A DNA stretch of 64,000 nucleotides from an uncultured Bacilli bacterium (lineage in GTDB: Bacteria; Bacillota_I; Bacilli_A; RF39; UBA660), in NCBI GenBank assembly GCA_934100165.1, contig CAKOPN010000001.1:225792-289791 (forward strand). Direction: 5' to 3'. Made by a program: the position numbers and the translations under genes. The notes beneath the pieces are model-generated. The model ran no database searches. It was not told the origin of the DNA and saw nothing but the letters and a program-made list of their open reading frames with translations. Positions 53,354 to 60,763 of the stretch are shown piece after piece (the first letter of the stretch is position 1; each line of letters starts with the position of its first letter).

Positions 53354-53983
53354 TTATTTCTTCTTTTTTTTCTTTACAAATTTATAAATGCATATTAAGA
53401 CAATTAAAGTAAAACCAGAAATCAGTGCATATAATGCATAATTATTTTGGCTCTTCTTATCAAGCACAATTTCTCCAGTTCTAACTTTTTCTTTATATTC
53501 TTCAAGTTTATTGTAAAAATCTTCTTCACTCTCAATATGACCGGAATACCATTTATCACATAAATCCCATTCAGTGTATTCGCTACATTCTTTCATTTCA
53601 CTAAATTTATTGTATTTAGGAATTTCTAATTTTTTTGTATATAAATATTCCTCAACACAAGGATTATCATATCCACCATAAAAGTTAAATTCATAGGTAT
53701 TTCCACCCTCAAGTAAAGTTACAAGTTCTATTTTGTTATTGCTTGGTTCATAATATACGTCGTTATACAAAAGAAGCAAATCATCATCAACATTATTAAA
53801 GCTAACTTCAAAATATGCATTATTTTTCTCATCAAATTTTAAATTCCAATTTGCTTCGACTTTAGATGCTTTTTGTTTTAGCGCATTATATTTTGATTCA
53901 GTGCACAAATTAGCAGCATTTACAGAAAAAGGTAATACAAAGAATAAGATTGAAATAAACAATGATAAAAAACATTTTTTCAT
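53354..53983 (-). CDS. Signal-peptide, C-terminally anchored surface protein, paralogue 1
   Basis: A 209-residue type I membrane protein with signal peptide (MKKCFLSLFISILFFVLPFS), a beta-rich outside domain with five cysteines that are conserved in its paralogue, and a C-terminal helix (YALYALISGFTLIVLICIYKF) followed by polylysine. It leads the operon behind a good promoter. The pair may form a heterodimer or hold the 1288-residue protein at the membrane; this is inferred from conserved cysteines, topology and operon position. No family is recognised. Confidence 0.72.
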   Translation of the reverse strand: MKKCFLSLFISILFFVLPFSVNAANLCTESKYNALKQKASKVEANWNLKFDEKNNAYFEVSFNNVDDDLLLLYNDVYYEPSNNKIELVTLLEGGNTYEFNFYGGYDNPCVEEYLYTKKLEIPKYNKFSEMKECSEYTEWDLCDKWYSGHIESEEDFYNKLEEYKEKVRTGEIVLDKKSQNNYALYALISGFTLIVLICIYKFVKKKKKK

Positions 53984-54012
53984 ATTTTAAAAGTCACCTA
54001 TCTTCACAATAA

Positions 54013-54041
54013 AGTATACTATATTTCACATTTTTTTCCAA
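54013..54041 (-). promoter_or_regulatory. Promoter of the cysteine-rich surface operon
   Basis: TTGGAA-17 bases-TATACT on the minus strand, about 30 bases before the first gene. Confidence 0.65.
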
Positions 54042-54096
54042 TAACTTTTATTGAAATAATGTCTATTATATGTTAATCTATCTTAGAGGTGTTAAG

Positions 54097-54522
54097 ATGA
54101 AAAAGATAAAGAGTATTTTATTAGTTATTGCATTATTTCTTTTGTTTACTGGTTGTTCAAACAGTAATGATAGTTACTTAAAAAGTATAAGTTACAAAGA
54201 GTTTAAAACAATGTGTGAAAATAAAGAAACATTCTTCGTTGAAGTTGTGCAAGATGGATGCAGTCATTGTCAAGCATTTACACCAAAACTAAAAGAAGTA
54301 TTGAATGAATACAAAGTAACAGGTTATCAGTTAAATCTAACTAATATGACTGAAGAAGAAGATAAAGAATTCAGTAAAGAGTTTAAAATAACAGGAACAC
54401 CAAATACATTATTTATAACAGAAGGGCAAGAACTTTCAATACTTCAAAGAATCGTAGGTAATGCATCAAAACAAAAAATAATCTCTAAACTTAAAAATAA
54501 TGGATACATAGAAAAAGAGTAA
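54097..54522 (+). CDS. Thioredoxin-fold lipoprotein with CxxC motif
   Basis: A 141-residue lipoprotein: signal peptide with lipobox LLFTGC (lipidated C20), then a thioredoxin-like domain with the redox pair C55 and C58 (VQDGCSHCQAF) and a cis-proline region (ITGTPNTLFIT). The start at 54097 is chosen for GAGGTG upstream and a proper signal sequence. It would act outside the membrane as thiol oxidase, isomerase or reductase. The gene is divergent from the operon of cysteine-rich exported proteins, which are plausible substrates. Redox direction cannot be told from sequence. Confidence 0.88.
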   Translation: MKKIKSILLVIALFLLFTGCSNSNDSYLKSISYKEFKTMCENKETFFVEVVQDGCSHCQAFTPKLKEVLNEYKVTGYQLNLTNMTEEEDKEFSKEFKITGTPNTLFITEGQELSILQRIVGNASKQKIISKLKNNGYIEKE

Positions 54523-54554
54523 CTAAATAGTTTAGTTACCCTTTTTATTTTTTT
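54519..54554 (+). terminator. Terminator between the thioredoxin-like and lipid kinase genes
   Basis: A 9-bp perfect stem (GTAACTAAA/TTTAGTTAC) with a 3-base loop and a long T-rich tract on the plus strand; the stem begins at the stop codon. Confidence 0.9.
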
Positions 54555-55468
54555 AAGAAAAGTTTATCAATATTTGTTTTAGGAATCATGATTTTAACAT
54601 TTTTATCGATTTTTATTTCTACTTCTTCTGAATCTATTTCAAGTTTTTCTCCATCTATACACCAAGCAAGTTTCTTCTCATCATTAACACGAATCTTCAA
54701 ATTATCAGTTTTATGAAAATAAAATCCTGGAACATGTGAAATATCATTTTTCCTTAAATAGTAAAGTGTTTTCAGAATATCTTTACGTTTTTTTATGTTA
54801 CAAAGCAGTACTTCAAACTTACCATCATCAAGTTTTACATCTTTAAAAACATTATTAACGCCTGCTACTCTAGTAGCATTAGATACAAACATGAAAGAAT
54901 AAAGGCCTTCATACTCTTCTCCATCGATAATGTAAGTAATATCATGAAGTCTAGTAAATCTTAAAAAATCTTTAAAGCCATTAAAGATATAAGCAAGGTA
55001 TCCTAACTTTTTCTTAGAATTTCTACTTGTCTCATACGGTATATTCATAAACTTACCAAAACCTGCAACATATACAAAGGCTTCATTATTTATTGTACAT
55101 ATATCAACATTCTCTACTACCCCGTCCATAAGAAGTCTTAAGTTGTTTATAACATTTTTTCCATATCCAAACATTTTTCCAACATCATTTGTAGTACCAA
55201 GTGGAATATGTGCTAAAACAAGTCTTTTTTTCCTTTTAAAATTACCACGCATTGATTCATTAAAAGTACCATCTCCACCAAGAGAAATAACTAAGTCAAC
55301 ATCATCGTCAAGAGAACTAACTATTTCAACAATATGGCCACGATACTTAGAATATATAACTTCTGGTTCATAATTATTTTCTTCCAAAATTTTTATAAAT
55401 TCATCTTTAAAATCCTTTTTACTTTTCTTACCACTATGGGGATTATATATAACTACACATTTTTTCAT
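54545..55468 (-). CDS. Diacylglycerol/lipid kinase family protein (DgkB/YegS-like)
   Basis: A soluble lipid kinase of 307 residues. The N-terminus KKCVVIYNPHSGKKSKK and the ATP-binding VISLGGDGTFNESM with GGDGT at about residue 65 are diagnostic, and IPLGTTNDVGKMFGY follows. The C-terminal beta domain (VSNATRVAGVN, LDDGKFEVLL) completes the fold. DgkB returns diacylglycerol to phosphatidic acid for phospholipid and lipoteichoic acid metabolism; here the lipid is not determined. It follows an ABC exporter operon by 8 bases. Confidence 0.92.
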   Translation of the reverse strand: MKKCVVIYNPHSGKKSKKDFKDEFIKILEENNYEPEVIYSKYRGHIVEIVSSLDDDVDLVISLGGDGTFNESMRGNFKRKKRLVLAHIPLGTTNDVGKMFGYGKNVINNLRLLMDGVVENVDICTINNEAFVYVAGFGKFMNIPYETSRNSKKKLGYLAYIFNGFKDFLRFTRLHDITYIIDGEEYEGLYSFMFVSNATRVAGVNNVFKDVKLDDGKFEVLLCNIKKRKDILKTLYYLRKNDISHVPGFYFHKTDNLKIRVNDEKKLAWCIDGEKLEIDSEEVEIKIDKNVKIMIPKTNIDKLFLKK

Positions 55469-55476
55469 ACATACCT

Positions 55477-56787
55477 CTAATCATTCTTAACTGCTTTAAA
55501 AATCTTCTTCCACATGTTATCTGTAGAATAATTTAAAATTCCTATTTTATAAATCCTCAATCCATACTTTATTATAACATAAATAAACAAGATCATTATA
55601 CCAATAGATACAAAAACATCTATTATAGTTACTTGCCCTATCATAAGAAGTGCTGGAGACAAAAGACATGATATGAGTGGAAAATAACTCAATACTTTAA
55701 TAAAAGTACTTCCATCAAACATACTTGCCATAAATGATAAGTAATAACTGATAAGACAAATTAGTATTATTGGAAGTTGTACATGTTGATAATCTTCTAT
55801 ATTAACTGTCATACTAGCAAGTATTCCTGCAAGAAGTGAATATGCTAAGAAGGAAAGTAACATAAGTACAAGCGTAATTGGAATTATAACAACAAGTTTA
55901 CCCATAATTCCAGAAGACTGTAAACTAGATAAAACATCTTTTATAGTATCACTCATCCCTCCAGTAACATTTGGTGTAAAACTTCGTAGTAAAAATCCTA
56001 AAGTACCATATAAAAATATTAAAATAGTTTGAAAAATAATAAATAGATTACCAGATAATATTTTAGCAAACAAATGAGTTTTAGCAGAAACATTAGAAAT
56101 AATTATTTCCATACTTCTAGTGGACTTTTCTTCATTTATTTCTGTACCAATTGATTGAACAAGTAATATTATTAACATGAAAAATGGTAATATCAACGTA
56201 GGAAATACAACAGACATAATAATATTCGTATTCTCTTCTTCTGAATTTTTTTCTTCATCAAGAATTACCCTTTCTATAACTGGTGGAGAAGAAATTTTAT
56301 TTAACTCTTCGACATCAATATTACTATTTTTTAAAGCAAGTTCATATTTAGTACTACTTATACTTTGATTTATAATTTGATAAGTTATTGTATCAATATA
56401 ATTATCACTAATAATTCTTGCACTCAACAAATTTAATCCATCATTATTAAGCTCAACAATTATATCACGTGTTCCTTTAATATCATCTTCTTTAATATTG
56501 TTTTCAAGCACAAGTTCACTGTTATTATTTGCTTCTTCATCGGTATAAACACTACTATTTACTTGATTAAAGTTATTTGTAAAAGAGCTTGCAGAAACAT
56601 GTGTATTATCCACTAAATATATTTTAACTTTTTCATCAAAATCTCCGCCAAAGAAACTAATTATGCCATCTATATTGATAATACATACAATAAGGACTAA
56701 TAATACAATGTTAGAAATAATAAATGATTTTGATTTTATTTTTTTACTAAGTCCAAACCTAGTCAAATACCAAAATTTATTCATCAC
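55477..56787 (-). CDS. ABC exporter permease (NatB/ABC-2 type)
   Basis: A 436-residue membrane protein of the ABC-2 family: one N-terminal helix (residues about 22-42), a large outside loop (about 45-185), then five or six helices at 190-430. The loop-containing layout is that of NatB-like sodium or drug exporters and of lantibiotic-type exporters, with LVQSIGTEINEEKSTRSMEIII and SNVSAKTHLFAKILSG as typical motifs (quoted in part). It overlaps the ATPase gene by 4 bases. The substrate is unknown. Confidence 0.88.
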   Translation of the reverse strand: MMNKFWYLTRFGLSKKIKSKSFIISNIVLLVLIVCIINIDGIISFFGGDFDEKVKIYLVDNTHVSASSFTNNFNQVNSSVYTDEEANNNSELVLENNIKEDDIKGTRDIIVELNNDGLNLLSARIISDNYIDTITYQIINQSISSTKYELALKNSNIDVEELNKISSPPVIERVILDEEKNSEEENTNIIMSVVFPTLILPFFMLIILLVQSIGTEINEEKSTRSMEIIISNVSAKTHLFAKILSGNLFIIFQTILIFLYGTLGFLLRSFTPNVTGGMSDTIKDVLSSLQSSGIMGKLVVIIPITLVLMLLSFLAYSLLAGILASMTVNIEDYQHVQLPIILICLISYYLSFMASMFDGSTFIKVLSYFPLISCLLSPALLMIGQVTIIDVFVSIGIMILFIYVIIKYGLRIYKIGILNYSTDNMWKKIFKAVKND

Positions 56788-57674
56788 TTTGCCTCACCTA
56801 CTTTAGCAATAAATATTTCATTAAGAGTGGCCTCTTCCACAATAAACTTATTAACGTCATACTTAGAAATAACTTTAAATACTTTTGACACAACATCTTT
56901 ATTTTCTATTTTTACAAGATATTCATCATTTCTTTTTTCGACATTTATAACTCCATCAATTTTCTTAAGCTCTTTATCATCAATGTCTCCTGCTATTATA
57001 ATATTTTTCTTTTTATATGCTTGCTTAATATCTTTTACATACCCATCCAAGATGCTTTTCCCTTTAACTAATATAATTAGTTTTTCACAAAACTCTTCTA
57101 TGTGTTCCATCTGATGTGAAGAAAATATTATAGAACAGCCATTTTTTTGTAATTTTCTAATGTATTTTTTAAACATTTCTACATTTATTGGATCAAGCCC
57201 CGTAAATGGTTCATCAAGTATTAAAAGAATTGGATCATTTATAACCGCTGCAATAAATTGTATTTTTTGTTGGTTACCTTTTGACAACTCTTTTATTTTT
57301 CTGTTCTTATAATCTTCTATGTCGAATTCCTTCAACAAAGAATCTAGTTTACTTAAAACTTCTTCTTCAGTCATTCCTTTTAATATTCCATAAAATACAA
57401 TTTGTTCTTTGACAGTAAGTTTAGTAAGTAAGCTTCTCTCTTCTGTCAAATACCCTATTTTATTAGTTACACCATAATCAATTCTTTTACCATTAAGAAG
57501 AACTGTTCCCTCATCACTATTAAGAAGTCCCATTATAATCCTAAATGTAGTAGTCTTCCCTGCTCCATTTTCTCCAAGTAATCCAAAAATTTCACCATCT
57601 TTCACTTCAAAAGATAAATGATTTACAGCGCAGTTTTTACCATAATACTTAACAATGTTATCAACTTTTAACAT
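56784..57674 (-). CDS. ABC transporter ATP-binding protein (NatA-like)
   Basis: A 296-residue ATPase with Walker A GENGAGKTTTF, Q/ERS region in the usual place, signature LSKGNQQKIQFIAA and Walker B LLILDEPFTGLDP, switch His in FSSHQMEHIEE. The C-terminal 80 residues form the extra domain seen in NatA-type proteins. It is the partner of the overlapping permease gene downstream. A pentapeptide-repeat gene follows upstream by 7 bases on the same strand, and the three may be one unit. Confidence 0.93.
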   Translation of the reverse strand: MLKVDNIVKYYGKNCAVNHLSFEVKDGEIFGLLGENGAGKTTTFRIIMGLLNSDEGTVLLNGKRIDYGVTNKIGYLTEERSLLTKLTVKEQIVFYGILKGMTEEEVLSKLDSLLKEFDIEDYKNRKIKELSKGNQQKIQFIAAVINDPILLILDEPFTGLDPINVEMFKKYIRKLQKNGCSIIFSSHQMEHIEEFCEKLIILVKGKSILDGYVKDIKQAYKKKNIIIAGDIDDKELKKIDGVINVEKRNDEYLVKIENKDVVSKVFKVISKYDVNKFIVEEATLNEIFIAKVGEAK

Positions 57675-57681
57675 ATTTTAT

Positions 57682-58314
57682 CTACCTTTCTATAACAACA
57701 CCTAATAAACCAGCCAAAATATATGCTTGATATGAACTTATAATAAGACCTTTTACATCTGTTAAAGAAGCATTAAGACCATCAATAATATCTGTCGTTA
57801 AATCAACTTTATTAAGACTTGTTTTATAAAATTCAATATTCTTCATATTAGACTGTTCAAAATAAACATTTAAAAAAGTATTTTCTAAAAATCTTGACTC
57901 TGCAATTGAACACTCAACGAACAATACATTTTTAAACTTATTGCTAGCAAAATTTATATAATCTAAGATTCCATTAAATTTAACATCTTTTAAAGTAGAA
58001 TCATAAATATTGGCACCAACAAGTTTGCAATTTTTAAACTGACATCTTATAAATGAACATAATTCAAATGATGAATTTGAAAAATCACAACCTTCAAAAA
58101 TAGTATCTACAAAAGAAACATTAGAAAGTTCTACACTAAGAAAAGCCATTTTAACAAATTTACATTCATTGAAATTAACAAATTTTATTTTTTCTTTCGT
58201 AAGTTCAGTTAACTCAAAATTATAGTTTGATACATTATCTTCATCAAGAACTTCAAGAATAACACCTTTAGTAAATTCAGCACTAACTTTTGGATCTGTT
58301 AAATACTTTTTCAT
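57682..58314 (-). CDS. Pentapeptide-repeat protein
   Basis: A 210-residue protein built from A(D/N)LXX-type pentapeptides: segments such as VSFVDTIFEGCDFSNSSFE, CSFIRCQFKNCKLVGANIY and ESRFLENTFLNVYFEQSNM repeat with F or L every five residues, forming a right-handed beta-helix. A hydrophobic stretch (YILAGLLGVVI) ends the chain. Some such proteins mimic DNA and protect gyrase, but many have no known role. It lies upstream of the ABC exporter genes in the same direction. A resistance role cannot be claimed from sequence. Confidence 0.87.
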   Translation of the reverse strand: MKKYLTDPKVSAEFTKGVILEVLDEDNVSNYNFELTELTKEKIKFVNFNECKFVKMAFLSVELSNVSFVDTIFEGCDFSNSSFELCSFIRCQFKNCKLVGANIYDSTLKDVKFNGILDYINFASNKFKNVLFVECSIAESRFLENTFLNVYFEQSNMKNIEFYKTSLNKVDLTTDIIDGLNASLTDVKGLIISSYQAYILAGLLGVVIER

Positions 58315-58363
58315 ATCTTATCACTTCACTTAGATTATATATTTTTTAAAACTATAAATCAAT

Positions 58364-58389
58364 CAAAAACTACATACCAAAGTATGTAG
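58364..58389 (-). terminator. Terminator of the endolysin-like gene
   Basis: An 8-bp perfect stem (CTACATAC/GTATGTAG) with a 4-base loop, followed by TTTTT on the minus strand. Confidence 0.85.
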
Positions 58390-58398
58390 CTAACTAAA

Positions 58399-59397
58399 TT
58401 ATTTTTTTAACTTAAGTAACCGTCTGATAAATTCCATTATAATTTTGATAAAACACTTTTTCATGTTTTCACTTTCGCTATCATTATCATCTTTATTATT
58501 ATTTCTATTATCGTCATTATTATTACTATTGTTATTATTGTTATCTATTTCGTTGTCTTTTTTACCATCTTGATTATCATCCGCAATATCCTTTTTTGGA
58601 TGCAAAATCATCCAGTCACTTGAAAAAGCAACGTAACCATATTCTATTTTATACCACTCATATCCATCTTGTGAAATTTTCCCAAAATAATCATATATAC
58701 CAGGCTTTAAGTAACCGCTTACATTTGCTTTTAAAGATGAATCAGCTCTGCATCTTAAGTTTGTTGCAAGTACTTCTATTTGATCTACATTTTCATTTCT
58801 TATAACAGGATTTCCCACAATAGGAATTTCACTAGGTACTGTTTTAAACTCACTACCTTTCGTATCCATTACTCTAGTAAATTTTTTATCTACATAAAAA
58901 GCTTCACTTGGTGTGAGTGCTTTTTCGTAAGTGTAACACCACGATCCATTTGAATTTTTTAATAAGCCATAGTATTTACCAGTGTTTGCAGTAATGTGAA
59001 AGTGATTACCTGTCGCATATCCATCGGTACCCTCCAGTAAAATTCTTGAGTTTTTCTTTAAAAGTTGGCCTTTAAAGACCTGTTTTAGATTGTCTTCATT
59101 CATGTGAGTAAGTGTGAGGCATAAATAATCTGGTTCATTTTTATATGGCATGTAAAGTTTATTTACAGATTTAAGTCTTACTGAGTTTGTAATGTTATTG
59201 TTAATTCCTAGTACTTCTTCAACGATAAAATCATTTTGTGGAACAAAATAATCTCTACCAGAATCTTTAAGTGCTTCATCCCAAGGTTTATCACTGTAAT
59301 TTTTACTATTTTTCCAATGTGGTACATGATTTCCTTGATTATAATTTTGTGAAATGTTCAAATATTCAAACGGATAAATTGCATATTCTTTCATATC
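58399..59397 (-). CDS. Endolysin-like cell-wall hydrolase with SH3 domain and cationic C-terminal tail
   Basis: A 332-residue protein without signal peptide. The N-terminal domain (about 1-165) has the layout of phage-type M23-like endolysins (YAIYPFEYLNISQNYNQGNH, KDSGRDYFVP, EGTDGYATGNHFHITANTG with the HxH ligands). An SH3-like wall-binding domain follows (about 205-270, VLATNLRCRADSS, GYEWYKIEYGYVAF). Then come a low-complexity Asn/Asp linker and a cationic amphipathic tail of about 20 residues (KKCFIKIIMEFIRRLLKL). GGTGATAGAT precedes the ATG at 59397. It probably comes from a phage and lies next to tRNA-Ala. Confidence 0.75.
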   Translation of the reverse strand, partial: DMKEYAIYPFEYLNISQNYNQGNHVPHWKNSKNYSDKPWDEALKDSGRDYFVPQNDFIVEEVLGINNNITNSVRLKSVNKLYMPYKNEPDYLCLTLTHMNEDNLKQVFKGQLLKKNSRILLEGTDGYATGNHFHITANTGKYYGLLKNSNGSWCYTYEKALTPSEAFYVDKKFTRVMDTKGSEFKTVPSEIPIVGNPVIRNENVDQIEVLATNLRCRADSSLKANVSGYLKPGIYDYFGKISQDGYEWYKIEYGYVAFSSDWMILHPKKDIADDNQDGKKDNEIDNNNNNSNNNDDNRNNNKDDNDSESENMKKCFIKIIMEFIRRLLKLKK

Positions 59398-59489
59398 TAT
59401 CACCACTATAATTTATGATGATAAAAAATAAGTAGTAATTACAAAAGTACTTGTAAAATTTATTTTTAATTAAGTTTTAATTTAAACAA

Positions 59490-59514
59490 AATAAAAACGT
59501 TGATTTCTCAACGT
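59490..59514 (-). terminator. Terminator of tRNA-Ala
   Basis: A 7-bp ACGTTGA/TCAACGT stem with a GAAA tetraloop on the minus strand, followed by TTTTATTTTG. Confidence 0.8.
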
Positions 59515-59525
59515 CTAATTCATTA

Positions 59526-59601
59526 TGGTGGAGCATAGCGGGATCGAACCGCTGACCTCCACGGTGCAAACGTGGCGCTCTCCCAGCTGAGCTAATGCCC
59601 C
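59526..59601 (-). tRNA. tRNA-Ala(TGC)
   Basis: A 76-base cloverleaf, anticodon TGC, encoded CCA. The acceptor stem has the G3:U70 wobble pair that marks alanine identity. It has its own promoter and terminator. Confidence 0.96.
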
Positions 59602-59620
59602 ATAACCAAGCAACAATAAG

Positions 59621-59650
59621 ATAATATCATATTGTGCTTAAACATGTCAA
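59621..59650 (-). promoter_or_regulatory. tRNA-Ala promoter
   Basis: TTGACA-18 bases-TATTAT with an extended TG on the minus strand, 20 bases before the tRNA. Confidence 0.8.
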
Positions 59651-59682
59651 TCTTTTTTTAACAAAAATTTTAAAAATGAATT

Positions 59683-60192
59683 CTAATCTATCATAATAAA
59701 ATCTTTGTCTTTGTGTGGTTCATCAAAAAGAAGACCTTCATAATTTCTTTGCCTTAATACTTCATACACCACTATTGCACATGCATTGCTCACATTGAGT
59801 GCTCTTACATTATCTGTCATAGGAATTCTCATACAACGGTCTATATTAGGTCTAAGAATTTCTTTTGGTATACCAGTAGATTCCTTTCCAAAGATTAAAT
59901 ATATATCTTTGCTCTTATCACTATAATCAAAACTTGAATGAGGTTTATGTCCATATCTTGTAAAAAAATAGAATTCTCCAGAATTTTTACTCAAAAAATC
60001 CTGATAATTTTCATATACAAAATATTCAAGCTTATCAATATAATTAACACCAGATCTTTTTAAATGTGCATCATCAATAGAAAAGCCAAGTGGTTTAATT
60101 AAATGTAAACGACTTCCTGTAGCAACACAAGTTCTCATAATATTTCCAGTATTTTGTGGTATTTCTGGTTCATATAAAACAATATTTATCAT
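59683..60192 (-). CDS. trmL: tRNA (cytidine34/uridine34-2'-O)-methyltransferase TrmL
   Basis: A 169-residue SPOUT-family methyltransferase that modifies the wobble ribose of tRNA-Leu isoacceptors. N-terminal MINIVLYEPEIPQNTGNIMRT and the trefoil-knot region IFGKESTGIPKEIL followed by RIPMTDNVRALNVSNACAIV are diagnostic (quoted in part). Full length and without the extra RNA-binding domain found in larger SPOUT enzymes. It begins one base after the thioredoxin-like gene ends and is co-transcribed with it. Confidence 0.95.
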   Translation of the reverse strand: MINIVLYEPEIPQNTGNIMRTCVATGSRLHLIKPLGFSIDDAHLKRSGVNYIDKLEYFVYENYQDFLSKNSGEFYFFTRYGHKPHSSFDYSDKSKDIYLIFGKESTGIPKEILRPNIDRCMRIPMTDNVRALNVSNACAIVVYEVLRQRNYEGLLFDEPHKDKDFIMID

Positions 60193-60193
60193 A

Positions 60194-60715
60194 TTATTTT
60201 TCCCTCACTTCATATTCATCTAAAATTCTTTCTATATCAAAGATAGTAATTTTATTATTAGAATTTTGAACAATATCTAAAATTTTCTTATTTGAAATAA
60301 TAATAAATGCTGGATAACTTTGTAATTTAACACCATTTGAATATTTATCATTAAAAGTAGTATAAAATTTATTTTTATCAGTAATGCTAGTAATATTCAA
60401 ATATATTGTTTTATCAAGTATATTACGTTTTTTTAATACATTTTCTAAATTTTCTTCTACTTTACGAGAATTATCATCATTTGCTACTCCAACATAAATA
60501 AAGAAATCACTATTTTCAAGAAAATAATCATCAATGCTTTTTTCATTAAGTTCAGAAATAACTCCCCTCATAACAGGAATATCATTCATTTCTTTATTTC
60601 CATTATTATAAAGTACATATAAAGTAAATGCTAAAGCAATTGTAAAAGTAAAAATAACTGCAACTATAATATAATTTTTTCTTGGTATTTTTTTTAGTTC
60701 TTCATTTTTTTCCAT
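60194..60715 (-). CDS. Membrane-anchored thioredoxin-fold protein lacking a CxxC pair
   Basis: A 173-residue protein with an N-terminal membrane helix (about 15-35, IIVAVIFTFTIALAFTLYVL) and an outside domain with thioredoxin-like pattern: a strand DFFIYVGVAN where the redox loop should begin, and LQSYPAFIIISNKKI with the cis-proline near residue 135. No cysteine is present in the redox position (VGVANDDNSR), so it cannot exchange disulfides as a normal thioredoxin. It may bind or stabilise clients. It is followed directly by trmL, with a TGCTATAAT promoter upstream. Confidence 0.7.
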   Translation of the reverse strand: MEKNEELKKIPRKNYIIVAVIFTFTIALAFTLYVLYNNGNKEMNDIPVMRGVISELNEKSIDDYFLENSDFFIYVGVANDDNSRKVEENLENVLKKRNILDKTIYLNITSITDKNKFYTTFNDKYSNGVKLQSYPAFIIISNKKILDIVQNSNNKITIFDIERILDEYEVREK

Positions 60716-60734
60716 AATATCATCCTCAAAAAAA

Positions 60735-60743
60735 ATTATAGCA
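60735..60743 (-). promoter_or_regulatory. Extended -10 promoter of the thioredoxin-like gene and trmL
   Basis: TGCTATAAT on the minus strand about 20 bases before the start codon. Confidence 0.5.
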
Positions 60744-60763
60744 GAAAAAAAGAAAAAAAGAAA

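Noticed and set aside
58399..58464. Separate micro-gene for the cationic tail of the endolysin-like protein
   Set aside because: The internal ATG has no ribosome binding site upstream (the linker is Asn/Asp codons), so a fused tail is more likely.
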